Source of the DNA: an uncultured Ilyobacter sp.
GTDB lineage: Bacteria > Fusobacteriota > Fusobacteriia > Fusobacteriales > Fusobacteriaceae
Assembly (NCBI RefSeq): GCF_963668085.1
Contig: NZ_OY764058.1
Coordinates: 496,001 to 560,000, forward strand
Direction: 5' to 3'
DNA length: 64,000 nucleotides
Shown here: piece after piece, positions 52,330-62,145 of the stretch
How the letters are laid out: each line of letters opens with the position of its first letter
Position numbering within the stretch: the first letter of the stretch is position 1
Notes under the pieces: generated by a model
What the model saw: only the letters and a program-made list of their open reading frames with translations
Told to the model about the DNA's origin: nothing
The model's database searches: none
Program-made: the position numbers and the translations under genes

Positions 52330-54015
52330 ATGATGAATTTAGGGCACTTTCAACCAAAGCTCTTTAAAATCATGTTTAAAGAAGGATATTCAAAGGAACA
52401 ATTCTTAAAAGACATCAATGCCGGAGTGGTAGTGGGAATAATAGCACTTCCACTGTCTATAGCTCTCGCCATAGCATCAGGGGTAAAACCAGAACAGGGC
52501 CTCTATACGGCCATTGTTGCAGGTTTTCTAATATCGTTTTTCAGCGGCAGCAGGGTTCAGATCGGAGGGCCTACAGGAGCCTTTGTAGTAGTCCTTTCTC
52601 AGATTGTGGCCCAGTATGGATATGATGGACTTGCTGTTGCCGGGATAATGGCTGGAATCATTCTTATTTTGATGGGTTTTCTAGGTATGGGTACCATCAT
52701 AAAGTACATTCCTTATCCAGTTACAGTTGGATTTACAACAGGTATAGCCCTTGTTATTTTTTCAGGCCAGATAAAGGATTTCCTAGGAATAAGGGCAGAG
52801 GGTTTGCCAAGCGAGTTTCATGAAAAAATCTATTTCTACATTAACAACCTTCACAACATAAATTATTCAGCTGCCGTCATCGGTCTTATTGCAATTTTAA
52901 TAATAATTTTTTTCCCGAAAGTAAATAAAAAAATTCCTGGTTCTCTGGTGGCTGTCATTGTGACAACCCTTTTAGTCAAGTATATGAATATTCCTGTGGA
53001 AACCATCGGAAGTAATTTTGGAGAGGTACCAAACACGCTTAGGCTTCCGTCTGTTCCATCAGTTGACCTTGCCACAGTGAAAAACCTGATACAGCCGGCA
53101 ATATCCATAGCAATCCTTGCAGGAATAGAGTCACTTTTATCTGCAGTAGTTTCTGACGGTATGATAGGGGGAAAACATAACTCAAATATGGAGCTAGTAG
53201 GCCAGGGGATAGCCAACATAGTTTCTCCTATATTTGGAGGAATCCCAGCAACTGGAGCAATAGCAAGAACTGCCACAAATATTAAAAACGGCGGAAGAAC
53301 CCCTGTTGCTGGAATAGTCCATGCAATAACCCTCATGCTTATAATGCTATTTTTCGGTAAGTTTTCTGCCATGATTCCCATGGCAACTCTTGCAGCAATT
53401 TTGATTGTTGTTTCTTACAATATGAGTGAACTTGCGTATTTTATAAAACTATTTAAAAGCCCCAAAAGTGACGTATCGGTACTTATAACAACCTTTCTTC
53501 TGACGGTGTTTATCGATCTGACAGTGGCCATAGAGATAGGTATGGTTCTTTCTGCCTTCTTATTTATGAAGAGAATGGCAGATGTCACAGGAGGGAATTT
53601 TGTCACAGATGAGTTTATAGGAGAGGAAAATGACAGCTTGTTTGATAAGAGTGAAATCCCTAAGGGTATAGAGGTCTATGAGATACAGGGAGCTTTTTTC
53701 TTTGGAGCAGCAGACAAGTTTACAGAGATACTCTCTGATATAAATTATGCCCCAGAGGTTCTGATCTTAAGAATGAGAGAAGTCAGTGTAATAGATGCAA
53801 CAGGTTTGAGAGCCTTAGAACATCTTGTAAAAAAATGCCAGCATCAGGATACAGCCTTAGTTTTATCAGGGGTAAAAGCCGGACTCATAGGCTACTTAAA
53901 AAAATCCGGAATCTTTGACCTTATCGGAGAGGAAAAAATATTTTCAGATTATGACATTTCCCTTGACTTTGCAAAAGATATGATCAATAAACAGGTAAAA
54001 TTAAAACTTTCCTGA
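52330..54015 (+). CDS. SulP-family anion transporter with STAS domain
   Basis: The 561-residue protein has a SulP membrane core (NAGVVVGIIALPLSIALAIASG; RVQIGGPTGAFVVVLSQIVA) and a C-terminal STAS domain from about residue 435 (VIDATGLRALEHLVKKC). The GGPTGAF and PEQGLYTAIVAG motifs are typical of bacterial SulP (YchM/BicA-like) proteins carrying sulfate, bicarbonate or dicarboxylates. The substrate cannot be determined here. AGGAG lies 7 nt before the first of two adjacent ATGs. No functional link to the pdu genes is visible. Confidence 0.9.
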   Translation: MMNLGHFQPKLFKIMFKEGYSKEQFLKDINAGVVVGIIALPLSIALAIASGVKPEQGLYTAIVAGFLISFFSGSRVQIGGPTGAFVVVLSQIVAQYGYDGLAVAGIMAGIILILMGFLGMGTIIKYIPYPVTVGFTTGIALVIFSGQIKDFLGIRAEGLPSEFHEKIYFYINNLHNINYSAAVIGLIAILIIIFFPKVNKKIPGSLVAVIVTTLLVKYMNIPVETIGSNFGEVPNTLRLPSVPSVDLATVKNLIQPAISIAILAGIESLLSAVVSDGMIGGKHNSNMELVGQGIANIVSPIFGGIPATGAIARTATNIKNGGRTPVAGIVHAITLMLIMLFFGKFSAMIPMATLAAILIVVSYNMSELAYFIKLFKSPKSDVSVLITTFLLTVFIDLTVAIEIGMVLSAFLFMKRMADVTGGNFVTDEFIGEENDSLFDKSEIPKGIEVYEIQGAFFFGAADKFTEILSDINYAPEVLILRMREVSVIDATGLRALEHLVKKCQHQDTALVLSGVKAGLIGYLKKSGIFDLIGEEKIFSDYDISLDFAKDMINKQVKLKLS

Positions 54016-54091
54016 AATATTTACATTTTTGAAGTTTATGTTGTAATATATTACCAACATAAATTTTTAAAAAATGTACGGAAAGGAAAAC

Positions 54092-55666
54092 ATGGAAAAG
54101 GGAATATTAAAAGAGCAAAATAATATCTTCAAAACCCTTGGCATACTGGCAGTAGTAATTATTTTACTTACAAGGTTTTTCATCGTAGAGCCTAGGCTAA
54201 GGGATTTTAGACATGAACTTGACAGTCTCGAAGTTACTCGGGTGGAATCTATTTTCTCAAAAGATATAAATACTTTAAAACGTAATTTAAGCACCCATTC
54301 TATTTGGTTTGACCTTCACAAGGCAGTGTCAGATAAAGACATAAAATTTTTAAAAAATTATTTTGATCCAACTTATCTCACGATTTTCAAACTGGACTAT
54401 ATCGGTTTTTTCGATCTTTCAAAGAAAGAAATCTGGTCGGTGAAAAATTCTAGACATTATTTTGAAACAGGTGAGTTTATAGATAATATGTCGGATAGTT
54501 TGATCAAGCTCAAATGGAATGATAATTTCAAAGATTACAAAAGCATTGATCTCATAAGCTATAATGGTAAAAGCTACATCTACGGAGTTCACCACATACT
54601 AGACAATATACACAATAAAGCCCCTGCAGGATATCTCTTTTTTCTCAGGGAGATAGACAGCAAGTATATTGATGAGTTATCAGAGGGAACTGGATTTGAT
54701 TTCACTTTTGTACCATTAAAAGACATTGAAAAGCCTAAAAATGAAAGACGGCCTCCGCCACCTAAAAAATTTGGGTTTAGGCCCGATCCTGGGATTGACA
54801 GGACAATTTTTATACCTTTTTACGGATACGATAACAATTTGATTTTTGCAGTAGATTTAAAATTAAATGATCCAATACCACATAATAAGACTCTTATGCA
54901 TCTCACAGAAGCTATTCTCGTGGCTGTTATAGTGTCGATGGTGTTGCTTACAAATCTAAGAATAAGAACCATAATCAGACCGATTATTAATCTTCACAAG
55001 CACATAGAAAACATCAGCGACCTGTCTGGCCTCAAACCATTGGTTCACAAAAATAAAAAAAATGAGATAGACTCAGTAATTCACTCTTTCAATAAAATGA
55101 TTAAAATACTGGAAAAAAGAGACCTTGAGTTAAAAAATCAAAATTGTGTTCTCGCCGACATGGTATATATCGATACCCTCACCGGTGTGGGATCGAGAAG
55201 ACTTCTCCAGAATAAGATACCAGAAGACTTTAGGGATGCTGCAGAAAAAGGTGAACTTATATCCATTGCCATGATAGATGTAGACCATTTCAAGCTGTAT
55301 AATGATACCTATGGACATATACAGGGAGATACTGTCCTAATGAAAATTGGAGAAATGTTAAAATCTACCTTTTATAACTCAGATTTCATAATGAGGTATG
55401 GGGGAGAGGAGTTTATGATATTCTCAAGAGGAGAGGCGGCTCATGAAATAAACAGATTCATAAATGAATTTGTAATAAATCTCAGAAATGAAAAAATTGA
55501 GCATTCAAAGGGTATAGGCGGTATCGTCACTGCCAGTGTAGGTATATGCAGTGTAATACCAGATATAAATGACGACCTGGAGGAGTTCATCAAACTTGCA
55601 GATCTGAAACTCTACAGGGCCAAAGAAACAGGACGAAATAAGATAATATCTTACAAAAAACGATAA
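54092..55666 (+). CDS. CHASE4-type membrane diguanylate cyclase (GGDEF)
   Basis: The 524-residue protein has an N-terminal membrane helix, an external CHASE4-like sensor (about 40-255; WFDLHKAVSDKD, YLTIFKLDYIGFFDLS), a second helix near residue 275, a HAMP-like linker and a GGDEF domain with MRYGGEEFMIF. No RxxD I-site precedes the signature, unlike the cyclase at the left edge. A proline-rich stretch, RRPPPPKKFGFRP, interrupts the sensor. The ATG at 54092 follows GAAAGGA; an ATG at 54074 has no ribosome-binding site. Confidence 0.88.
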   Translation: MEKGILKEQNNIFKTLGILAVVIILLTRFFIVEPRLRDFRHELDSLEVTRVESIFSKDINTLKRNLSTHSIWFDLHKAVSDKDIKFLKNYFDPTYLTIFKLDYIGFFDLSKKEIWSVKNSRHYFETGEFIDNMSDSLIKLKWNDNFKDYKSIDLISYNGKSYIYGVHHILDNIHNKAPAGYLFFLREIDSKYIDELSEGTGFDFTFVPLKDIEKPKNERRPPPPKKFGFRPDPGIDRTIFIPFYGYDNNLIFAVDLKLNDPIPHNKTLMHLTEAILVAVIVSMVLLTNLRIRTIIRPIINLHKHIENISDLSGLKPLVHKNKKNEIDSVIHSFNKMIKILEKRDLELKNQNCVLADMVYIDTLTGVGSRRLLQNKIPEDFRDAAEKGELISIAMIDVDHFKLYNDTYGHIQGDTVLMKIGEMLKSTFYNSDFIMRYGGEEFMIFSRGEAAHEINRFINEFVINLRNEKIEHSKGIGGIVTASVGICSVIPDINDDLEEFIKLADLKLYRAKETGRNKIISYKKR

Positions 55667-55668
55667 AA

Positions 55669-55708
55669 AAACAGGAGAAAGTATAAAGCTTTCTCCTGTT
55701 TTTTTTAT
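55669..55708. terminator. Bidirectional terminator between the GGDEF gene and trmN6
   Basis: A 12-bp stem (AACAGGAGAAAG / CTTTCTCCTGTT) with T runs on both strands sits between convergent genes and touches the trmN6 stop codon. Confidence 0.85.
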
Positions 55709-56442
55709 TTAAACATCTCCAACACCTCAGGAGAGTAAGATCCGTCTTCTGTATGGGTGTATAGAGGCGGAAGTATGGATATCCCCTCTTTTCCATATTT
55801 GATTCCCTCAACCAGGATTGTCTTTGCTGGTTTCCCAAATTTCGAATGACAAAACTGAAGTCTTTTAGGGGAGATTTCATATTTTCTCATTAGGTCTAGT
55901 ATTTCAATCATCCTGTCTGGTCTGTGAACCAGGGCAAAATATCCCCGGTCTTTTAATAAGCCCGATGCAGTGGATATAATATCTTCTAGGTCAGCTGTTA
56001 TCTCATGTCTGGCATAGGTAAGCTGATCCAAATCATTCAAAAGTTCGGTGTTTCCGTTAAACTTAAAAAAAGGAGGGTTGCTTATAACTGCATCCTGACT
56101 TCCATTCCTAAAATGCTTTTTCCAGTTTTTCAAATCATCCTGTATAATATCCACCTGGTCTTCTAGGCTGTTTAGTTCAATATTTCTTCTGGCTAGGTCT
56201 GCAGAAACCTCCTGTATCTCAACCCCGGTTATATGAGCCTTTGAACGGCTAGAAAGAAGCATTGGTATAGACCCGTTCCCTGTCCCAAGATCTAGTATTT
56301 TCTTCACACCACGGTTTATAGTAAGAAATTCAGAAACGAGCACAGAATCCAGTGAAAAATTAAAATAGTCGGCTCTTTGGATTATCTTCATTTCAGGTTT
56401 ATTTAAAAAATCAATTATTACCTCTTTTTCATGTTTTAACAA
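55705..56442 (-). CDS. trmN6: tRNA1(Val) adenine-37 N6-methyltransferase
   Basis: This 245-residue class I SAM methyltransferase has KILDLGTGNGSIPMLLSSR as the SAM motif and the N6-adenine signature NPPFFK. An N-terminal RADYFNFSLDSVLVSEFL segment is typical of the YfiC/TrmN6 family. The start is a TTG 5 nt after AGGAGG. It is a single-gene unit ending at the bidirectional terminator. Confidence 0.85.
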   Translation of the reverse strand: MLKHEKEVIIDFLNKPEMKIIQRADYFNFSLDSVLVSEFLTINRGVKKILDLGTGNGSIPMLLSSRSKAHITGVEIQEVSADLARRNIELNSLEDQVDIIQDDLKNWKKHFRNGSQDAVISNPPFFKFNGNTELLNDLDQLTYARHEITADLEDIISTASGLLKDRGYFALVHRPDRMIEILDLMRKYEISPKRLQFCHSKFGKPAKTILVEGIKYGKEGISILPPLYTHTEDGSYSPEVLEMFK

Positions 56443-56681
56443 AGTATCCTCCTAATATAAATTACAGCGAAATAAGTGCAGTTGCTATTATACCAGTAAT
56501 TTTTGATTAAATAAGCAATTTATTATATCAAAATTATGAAATTATTAAAAGTCTGTTTAAAAAATGAAATTTTCATGATATTTTAAATAAAAATATATTT
56601 TTACCCTAAAAGAGTTGAAAAACAGTGAAAAATGTAATAATATCATACAGATAATGTCATGTGAAAAAGGGGGCGAAAAAT

Positions 56682-59030
56682 TTGAAAAAAATAAACTTCT
56701 GCATGAAAATTATTTTATTATTCACAATGATTTTTTTTAAAGCCTTTTCCCTTTTAGAAGACTCACTGAGTCCAGAAGATATAGCATACATGAAAAGTAA
56801 GAAGATAGTAAAATTTGCCTATATCCAGCGAAGCTCAATGGGAAAAAGCTATAATGATGTATATAACGAAGAATTAATAAAAACTTTTAGTGAAAAAACT
56901 GACATGAAAACTCTTGTAGTTAAAGGAAGTTTTGATAAGATAAACAATTTAAAAGATATAGATATAATAATAGACAGTCCCAAGTCGGGCATGGAATACT
57001 CAGAGACTCCAACTATAAACGTACTTCAGTATGCATTTTACAGACTTAAAGGAGGAGAAAATAGAGAGGAAAACTTTTTAAAAAATAAAAAAATAGCAGT
57101 GCTAGAGGGAGACCACTCCCCTGTGAGTAGGCTTGAAAAAATAGCTGAGAATATAGAGCTTATCCGGGTGAAAAATACAGAAGAAGGGTTCTCTCTTCTG
57201 AGAGATAAAAAAATAGACCTGTTTTTTACATTGAGAGACGATATGTATATGAGACTTCCTGAGCAGAAAATATTTGAAAAATTCACTTTAAATAAAAATT
57301 CATACTTGGAAAAAAAATTCAGTGTCAAATCCAAAAACGGAAACTTAAAAAGAATATCTAGTGCATTTGTAGAAAACTACGGACATCTTGAAAAAACGAA
57401 AGATTACGAAAAAAGTTCCGCTAGATTTTTGTGGAAACTTATGGAAATCTCTCCTGCAGAAAAAAGATACCTCAGAGAAAAGGGGAGTATCAGAATCGGA
57501 GGGTTTTTAAAGGGCCTGGCCCCTATTATGTATTTTGATTCTTCTAGAAAGCTAAAGGGTGCAGTTTTAGACTATATAAATATGTTTAAATATGGTGCTG
57601 GTATAGAGGTATCACTTATTCCAGACTACATAAACAAAGGCAAATCTTTAGAGGAATATGGTAGAGAATTAAACATCGATCTTTTTGTCGTGGCTTCAAA
57701 GGAACTAGAGCACAAGGAGCTTGCTATGACAAGACCTTATTATCGCTGTACTCTGGGAATTTTTGGACTAGAACAGGCTGGAGACAATTTTTTCAGGGAT
57801 TTAAATGAACTTTCTGGAAAAAAAATAGGTATTGTACATGATAAATCTCTTCTGCCACTACTAGAGATAGATTCAAATTTTGAGATGAAACCTGCTGACA
57901 ACCTTGAAGAACTTTACAAAATGACTAAAACAGGTAAAATAGATTATTTTATCTATGACTATACTCTCATGAGTAACTCTAGAAATAAAAAAGGAATGAA
58001 CAATTTAAAACTTTACGGAATATTGGATAAAGATTTTTCCCTTTCATTTGCCACATTTAAAGAGGATATTATCCTTAGAAATATTGTGGATAAGATTTTA
58101 AAATTTACAGATACTGATGAGGTTTTTTCAAAATGGTCTTTTAAAGCCCAGGAAAATACTGAAGAGTCACCTTACAGACAGTGGATGATAATATTCGGAG
58201 TAGTTCTACTGATATTAGTGCCTTATCTCATGATTCTAAAAAATGAGATTAATAAGAGAAAAAAAGCAGAAATAAGGCTGCTAGAAACAAAAAGAGAATT
58301 AGAAAATGCCTTGAATATAAAAACCGCCTTTTTAGCCAATGTGAGCCACGAGTTAAAAACTCCATTAACTGCAATCATGGGATTCACAAAACTCCTTATG
58401 AAAAGAGAGGAAAATCCGAAAAAACAACAACTTCTTGAAAATATCCAAGTGGCCGGAGATACCCTGGTTACCTTTATAGACAATATTTTAGATTTATCTA
58501 AATTAGAGGCCGGAAAAGTGGAACTCAAATATAGAAGAATCAACTTGAGAAATATGATAGATAACATCGAAAGAATATGTAATGGTCTAAACAAAGGACG
58601 TAACGTATTTTTCATCATGAATGTAACAGAAAAGGTTCCAAAATATTTTATGGGTGATGAAGTTAGACTTACAGAGGTTATATTGAATCTTGTCAATAAC
58701 GCCTTTAAATTTACAAAATCTGGAAAGGTTGAGGTAAAGTTCGATAGTTATGATGAAAAGCTCTTTATAAGCATAACAGATACAGGGATGGGAATTCCTA
58801 AGGACAAACTAAGCTCTATCTTCGAGAGGTACCACCAGCTAGACCTTAATGAGAACATAGAGAAAAAAGGCTTTGGCCTGGGCCTTACAATAGTAAAAGA
58901 GATAGTGGATATGATGGAAGGGGAAATAGAGGTAAAAAGTAAGTATAAAGAATGGACAACATTTAAAATAACCATCCCTATCAAGAAAAAGCTTGAATTG
59001 GTGGGAAGCATCCGTGGTAAATCCAATTAA
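56682..59030 (+). CDS. BvgS-like sensor histidine kinase with two solute-binding domains
   Basis: The 782-residue protein begins with a signal peptide (KINFCMKIILLFTMIFFKAFS). Two periplasmic SBP_bac_3-like modules follow (about 30-260 and 265-480; the second starts EKRYLREKGSIRIGGFLKGLAP). One membrane helix near 500, a short coiled coil, HisKA with H556 (VSHELKTPLTAIMG) and HATPase (VNNAFKFTKSG, DTGMGIP, GFGLGLTIV) complete it. It has no receiver domain and no adjacent regulator, so it is an orphan kinase. Periplasmic modules of this kind bind amino acids or similar solutes. A TTG at 56682 with AGGGGG 8 nt upstream is preferred to a GTG at 56661. Confidence 0.88.
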   Translation: MKKINFCMKIILLFTMIFFKAFSLLEDSLSPEDIAYMKSKKIVKFAYIQRSSMGKSYNDVYNEELIKTFSEKTDMKTLVVKGSFDKINNLKDIDIIIDSPKSGMEYSETPTINVLQYAFYRLKGGENREENFLKNKKIAVLEGDHSPVSRLEKIAENIELIRVKNTEEGFSLLRDKKIDLFFTLRDDMYMRLPEQKIFEKFTLNKNSYLEKKFSVKSKNGNLKRISSAFVENYGHLEKTKDYEKSSARFLWKLMEISPAEKRYLREKGSIRIGGFLKGLAPIMYFDSSRKLKGAVLDYINMFKYGAGIEVSLIPDYINKGKSLEEYGRELNIDLFVVASKELEHKELAMTRPYYRCTLGIFGLEQAGDNFFRDLNELSGKKIGIVHDKSLLPLLEIDSNFEMKPADNLEELYKMTKTGKIDYFIYDYTLMSNSRNKKGMNNLKLYGILDKDFSLSFATFKEDIILRNIVDKILKFTDTDEVFSKWSFKAQENTEESPYRQWMIIFGVVLLILVPYLMILKNEINKRKKAEIRLLETKRELENALNIKTAFLANVSHELKTPLTAIMGFTKLLMKREENPKKQQLLENIQVAGDTLVTFIDNILDLSKLEAGKVELKYRRINLRNMIDNIERICNGLNKGRNVFFIMNVTEKVPKYFMGDEVRLTEVILNLVNNAFKFTKSGKVEVKFDSYDEKLFISITDTGMGIPKDKLSSIFERYHQLDLNENIEKKGFGLGLTIVKEIVDMMEGEIEVKSKYKEWTTFKITIPIKKKLELVGSIRGKSN

Positions 59031-59147
59031 ATTTCTAGGTGCAATGCTTCCTTGTGGGTCTATTTCCCTTCATAACCTTGCTTTTTTAGATTTTAAGAGA
59101 TATAATCTTATCACAATAAATTTTTACTACAGAAGGGAAGTGATTTT

Positions 59148-59456
59148 ATGAAAATTATCATAAGAGGAAGACACCTGGAAGTAACAGATGCTATCAAAAA
59201 TTTTGCTGAGGAAAAAGTGCAAAAGTTGGAAAAATATTTTGATCATATTGATGAAGTTGAAGTAGTTCTTTCTGGACATATGCACAAGGAATTTGAAGCT
59301 GAAGCTATTGCAAAGGTAAAAAGCCACAGCTATGTTGTAAAAGCAAAGGACAAAGACCTTTACAATGCAATAAGTGAATCTAAGACTAAACTGAAAGATA
59401 TATTAGTAAATGAAAAACATAAAATAATTGATTCTAAAAGAACACCTTTAGCATAG
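59148..59456 (+). CDS. hpf: Ribosome hibernation-promoting factor, short form
   Basis: The 102-residue protein of the HPF/YfiA family (MKIIIRGRHLEVTDAIKNFA; YFDHIDEVEVVLSG; DLYNAISESKTKLKDIL) binds the 30S decoding region in stationary phase. At this size it lacks the C-terminal dimerisation domain of long HPF, so it resembles the gammaproteobacterial short type. AAGGGAAG precedes the ATG, and its stop codon lies in the terminator stem. Confidence 0.9.
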   Translation: MKIIIRGRHLEVTDAIKNFAEEKVQKLEKYFDHIDEVEVVLSGHMHKEFEAEAIAKVKSHSYVVKAKDKDLYNAISESKTKLKDILVNEKHKIIDSKRTPLA

Positions 59457-59478
59457 AGCCGTTTTACGGCTCTTTTTT
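59455..59478 (+). terminator. Terminator of hpf
   Basis: A 7-bp stem, AGAGCCG / CGGCTCT, with a 5-nt loop is followed by six Ts. It begins within the hpf stop codon. Confidence 0.9.
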
Positions 59479-59503
59479 ATTTCTAAAATATAAACAACAG
59501 ATG

Positions 59504-60139
59504 TCACAGATAAAGGTATATACAGAAAAAATGAGTTATACTTCCTCCTAGGACGAAAAAATGCCAGACTCCGTGATGATATTTAAACAGAGGAAGGGCA
59601 AAAAATATTATTCCCAGAGTATAGAGGATCCCCCCTATAAGGAGGAGTAAGAATCCACCATAGGCTATAGAGGCCAGTAGTGTCTGTATAACAAAAATTA
59701 TAGACCAGCCCATAGCGGCGTATACAGCAGTTGCCGCAGCGACCCACTTGTCTATCCAGATGGACTTGAATACGATCCCCATAAGAGCAAGTCCCCATTG
59801 AAACCCAAAGAGAATCCACCCTGCCTTTCCCTTTAAGAGGGTAAAACAAAAGGGAGTATAGGTTCCAGCTATCAAAATATAAATAGAGCAGTGGTCAAGA
59901 CGCTCGAAAACCCTCTTTGCCCTACCTGGTCTGAGAGAGTGATATAAAGTAGACATAGTGTACATGATAAAAAGTGAAATACCAAAAACAATGAATCCGA
60001 CTGCACTTAGACTGCTGTTAGCCTTTACTCCCTTGACAGATAAAAAAACTAAAGCTATTATGGAAAGCGGTATTCCTAATCCGTGGGATAAGGCGTTGGC
60101 TATCTCTTCTTCTCTGGAAAATTTATTTATAATCTTCAT
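59504..60139 (-). CDS. trhA: Hemolysin III / TrhA family (PAQR-like) membrane protein
   Basis: The 211-residue protein has seven hydrophobic segments. Motifs typical of the hemolysin III branch of the PAQR family are EEEIANALSHGLGIPLS-like at the start (EEIANALSHGLG), STLYHSLRPGRAKRVFERLDH, and HHGVWHFFVLGGSITHF near the end, with conserved metal-type histidines and Asp. A role in membrane-fluidity homeostasis is proposed for TrhA; haemolysis is not implied by the sequence. Confidence 0.88.
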   Translation of the reverse strand: MKIINKFSREEEIANALSHGLGIPLSIIALVFLSVKGVKANSSLSAVGFIVFGISLFIMYTMSTLYHSLRPGRAKRVFERLDHCSIYILIAGTYTPFCFTLLKGKAGWILFGFQWGLALMGIVFKSIWIDKWVAAATAVYAAMGWSIIFVIQTLLASIAYGGFLLLLIGGILYTLGIIFFALPLFKYHHGVWHFFVLGGSITHFFCIYLYL

Positions 60140-60286
60140 AGTTATGACCTCATTTCAAAATGATATATTTAATTATAACACCGTAAAAGATTGAAATAAA
60201 GGCAATTCTAGAAAATCTTTCTATTATAACGATGGGATTTTCATGGTATAATATCAGAATAATTTTCAACAGAAAGGACTAATAAT

Positions 60287-60676
60287 ATGAAGATATGCCC
60301 CTGTGAAAGTGGTAAAAAATATGAAGATTGCTGCAAAAAATATATAAAAGGAACTCTTGTACCTTCTACGGCTGAGCTCCTTATGAGATCGAGATATACT
60401 GCATATGTAGTAGGTGAAATCGATTATATATTAAAAACCCACGATCCATCTACTGTGTCAGATATCAGTAGAGATACAGTTGCCGATTGGTCAGAATCTT
60501 CTAAATGGGAGGGCCTTGAAATAGTAAAAACAAAGGCAGGAAAAGTAAGAGATAAAAAAGGCATTGTGGAATTTAAAGCCTCTTATATAGTTAATGATAA
60601 AAGACATATTCATCATGAAAAGAGTCTCTTTGTAAAAATAAAGGGCAGATGGTATTATCACGGCTGGGCAGAATAA
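60287..60676 (+). CDS. YchJ-family protein with SEC-C zinc motif
   Basis: The 129-residue protein starts with a SEC-C motif (CPCESGKKYEDCCKKY), presumably binding zinc, followed by the UPF0225/YchJ domain (ELLMRSRYTAYVVGEIDYI, TVADWSESSKWEGLEI). The function is unknown; the domain is NTF2-like. It is a single gene divergent from trhA. Confidence 0.88.
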   Translation: MKICPCESGKKYEDCCKKYIKGTLVPSTAELLMRSRYTAYVVGEIDYILKTHDPSTVSDISRDTVADWSESSKWEGLEIVKTKAGKVRDKKGIVEFKASYIVNDKRHIHHEKSLFVKIKGRWYYHGWAE

Positions 60677-60682
60677 TTTCAC

Positions 60683-60712
60683 CCTATAATCTCAGCTATA
60701 GGGCTTTTATGC
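60683..60712. terminator. Weak hairpin between ychJ and the Cof phosphatase gene
   Basis: CCCTATA / TATAGGG with an 8-nt loop and a short T stretch (CTTTTAT) lies between convergent genes. It overlaps the end of the phosphatase gene. Confidence 0.45.
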
Positions 60713-61495
60713 TGCCTCTATTTTTTCCAATACATAGGCCTCTATAAATTTTGCCACCCCATCTTTTTCATTTGTGTCTGCAATATACTTTGACACATTT
60801 TTGATCTCTTCAATGGCGTTTCCCATTGCCACTCCATAACCAGACCAGCTTAGTATCTCAAGGTCATTGAAGTCGTCTCCAAAGGACACAAGATCTTCAA
60901 GGCTTATTTTTTCTATTTCTAGTACTTTATTCACCCCGTAAAGCTTGTTGGTGTCAGCATGAACAAGCTGAGCAAATTCCATATTATCTGTAAAAATCAG
61001 TCTACATGATTCTGGAATAAGCATATTTAAGATGTTTAAATCAAAATAGTCCAAATCTTTAGTCTTTAAAAGTATTTTCGGTGAGTCTATGACATTTTCC
61101 TTGGAGAATTCATGATAACTGCAAAGCATCTGTTCATTATACTCTCTGTCTTTACATCTAGTAAGACTCTTGTTATCTTGTTCTACTATAATAAACATAT
61201 CATTAAAAACAGTTTCTATCATCTGAATAATATCCCATACTGTGTTTTTGTCTATTAAATTTTCATGAATAAGTTTTTTGTTTTTATACACCATTGCTCC
61301 ATTTGAAGAGATGACTACATCCTCATGGAAAACTTCTGGGAGAACGCTATATATAAACTGAGTAGGACGACTGCTGTTAAAAACAATTACCTTTCCTTCT
61401 TCTTTACATCTCAAAAGTACCTCTAAGGTTCTTTCTGATATTTTTTTATCATCTGTCAAAAGAGTCCCGTCAAGATCAAAAGACAATATTTTCAT
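60707..61495 (-). CDS. Cof-type HAD-superfamily phosphatase
   Basis: The 262-residue hydrolase has the HAD nucleophile motif SFDLDGTLLTDD, motif II in FNSSRP, and motif IV in VSFGDDFNDLEILSWSG, with the large type IIB cap typical of Cof/YidA proteins. These act on sugar phosphates or nucleotides; the substrate here is unknown. AAGGAGG precedes the ATG. It is a separate unit divergent from the VanZ gene. Confidence 0.88.
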   Translation of the reverse strand: MKILSFDLDGTLLTDDKKISERTLEVLLRCKEEGKVIVFNSSRPTQFIYSVLPEVFHEDVVISSNGAMVYKNKKLIHENLIDKNTVWDIIQMIETVFNDMFIIVEQDNKSLTRCKDREYNEQMLCSYHEFSKENVIDSPKILLKTKDLDYFDLNILNMLIPESCRLIFTDNMEFAQLVHADTNKLYGVNKVLEIEKISLEDLVSFGDDFNDLEILSWSGYGVAMGNAIEEIKNVSKYIADTNEKDGVAKFIEAYVLEKIEAA

Positions 61496-61689
61496 AAAAA
61501 TTACCTCCTTTTTTAATTTTCTATTTTATACCATTTTTATGTATAGCTGATATGTATATACTGTAGTAAGTTTGTAAATGCCACTTTTACTAATGGCATC
61601 AAATAAATTTAAAGGGTTTTTGTAAAAAAAACCTAATTATTTAACTAGGAAGAGATTTACAGAAACAATTTAAACATCAGGAGATGACT

Positions 61690-62130
61690 ATGAAAAAATA
61701 CTTTTTTATATTTTTAACTTTTCTCATAATGATTATTATTTTTAAATTTTCCAGTGAAGATGCAGCTACTTCCTCTATGCGATCTGAGAAGGTAGTTCAT
61801 CTCATGGAAAAAGTTTTGACAGAGAACATCAGTAAAGAAACTTACTCTCACTTAGTGAGAAATTTTGCTCACTTTATACTGTATTTTTTACTGGGAATTT
61901 CACTGCAGTTTTCCTTTGATGACAGTTCTAAGACCCTAGGCACTCAGCTCAAGGTTCTGGCTATTGTTTTCTTCTATGCCTGTTCTGACGAATTTCATCA
62001 GAGTTTTGTTCCAGGAAGGAGTTTAGAGTTTAAAGATTTGTTAATTGACATTACCGGTGGATTAGCATCAATTATTATATTGGCATTTTTTAGAAAAATA
62101 TTTAAAACCGTCAGCTTAGAGATAACATAG
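61690..62130 (+). CDS. VanZ-family membrane protein
   Basis: The 146-residue protein has about four hydrophobic segments with KFSSEDAATSS after the first and DEFHQSFVPGRSLEFKDLLI, the VanZ-family signature, before the last. VanZ-like proteins are small membrane proteins of uncertain function, some linked to lipoglycopeptide resistance; nothing else here points to that. AGGAG touches an ATG at 61684 but has correct spacing to the ATG at 61690. Confidence 0.85.
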   Translation: MKKYFFIFLTFLIMIIIFKFSSEDAATSSMRSEKVVHLMEKVLTENISKETYSHLVRNFAHFILYFLLGISLQFSFDDSSKTLGTQLKVLAIVFFYACSDEFHQSFVPGRSLEFKDLLIDITGGLASIIILAFFRKIFKTVSLEIT

Positions 62131-62145
62131 AAAAGGAGGGTAAAA

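Noticed and set aside
56640..56660. AATGTCATG before the BvgS-like kinase as a fourth operator
   Set aside because: Only one unit is present and no second unit lies 11 bp away.
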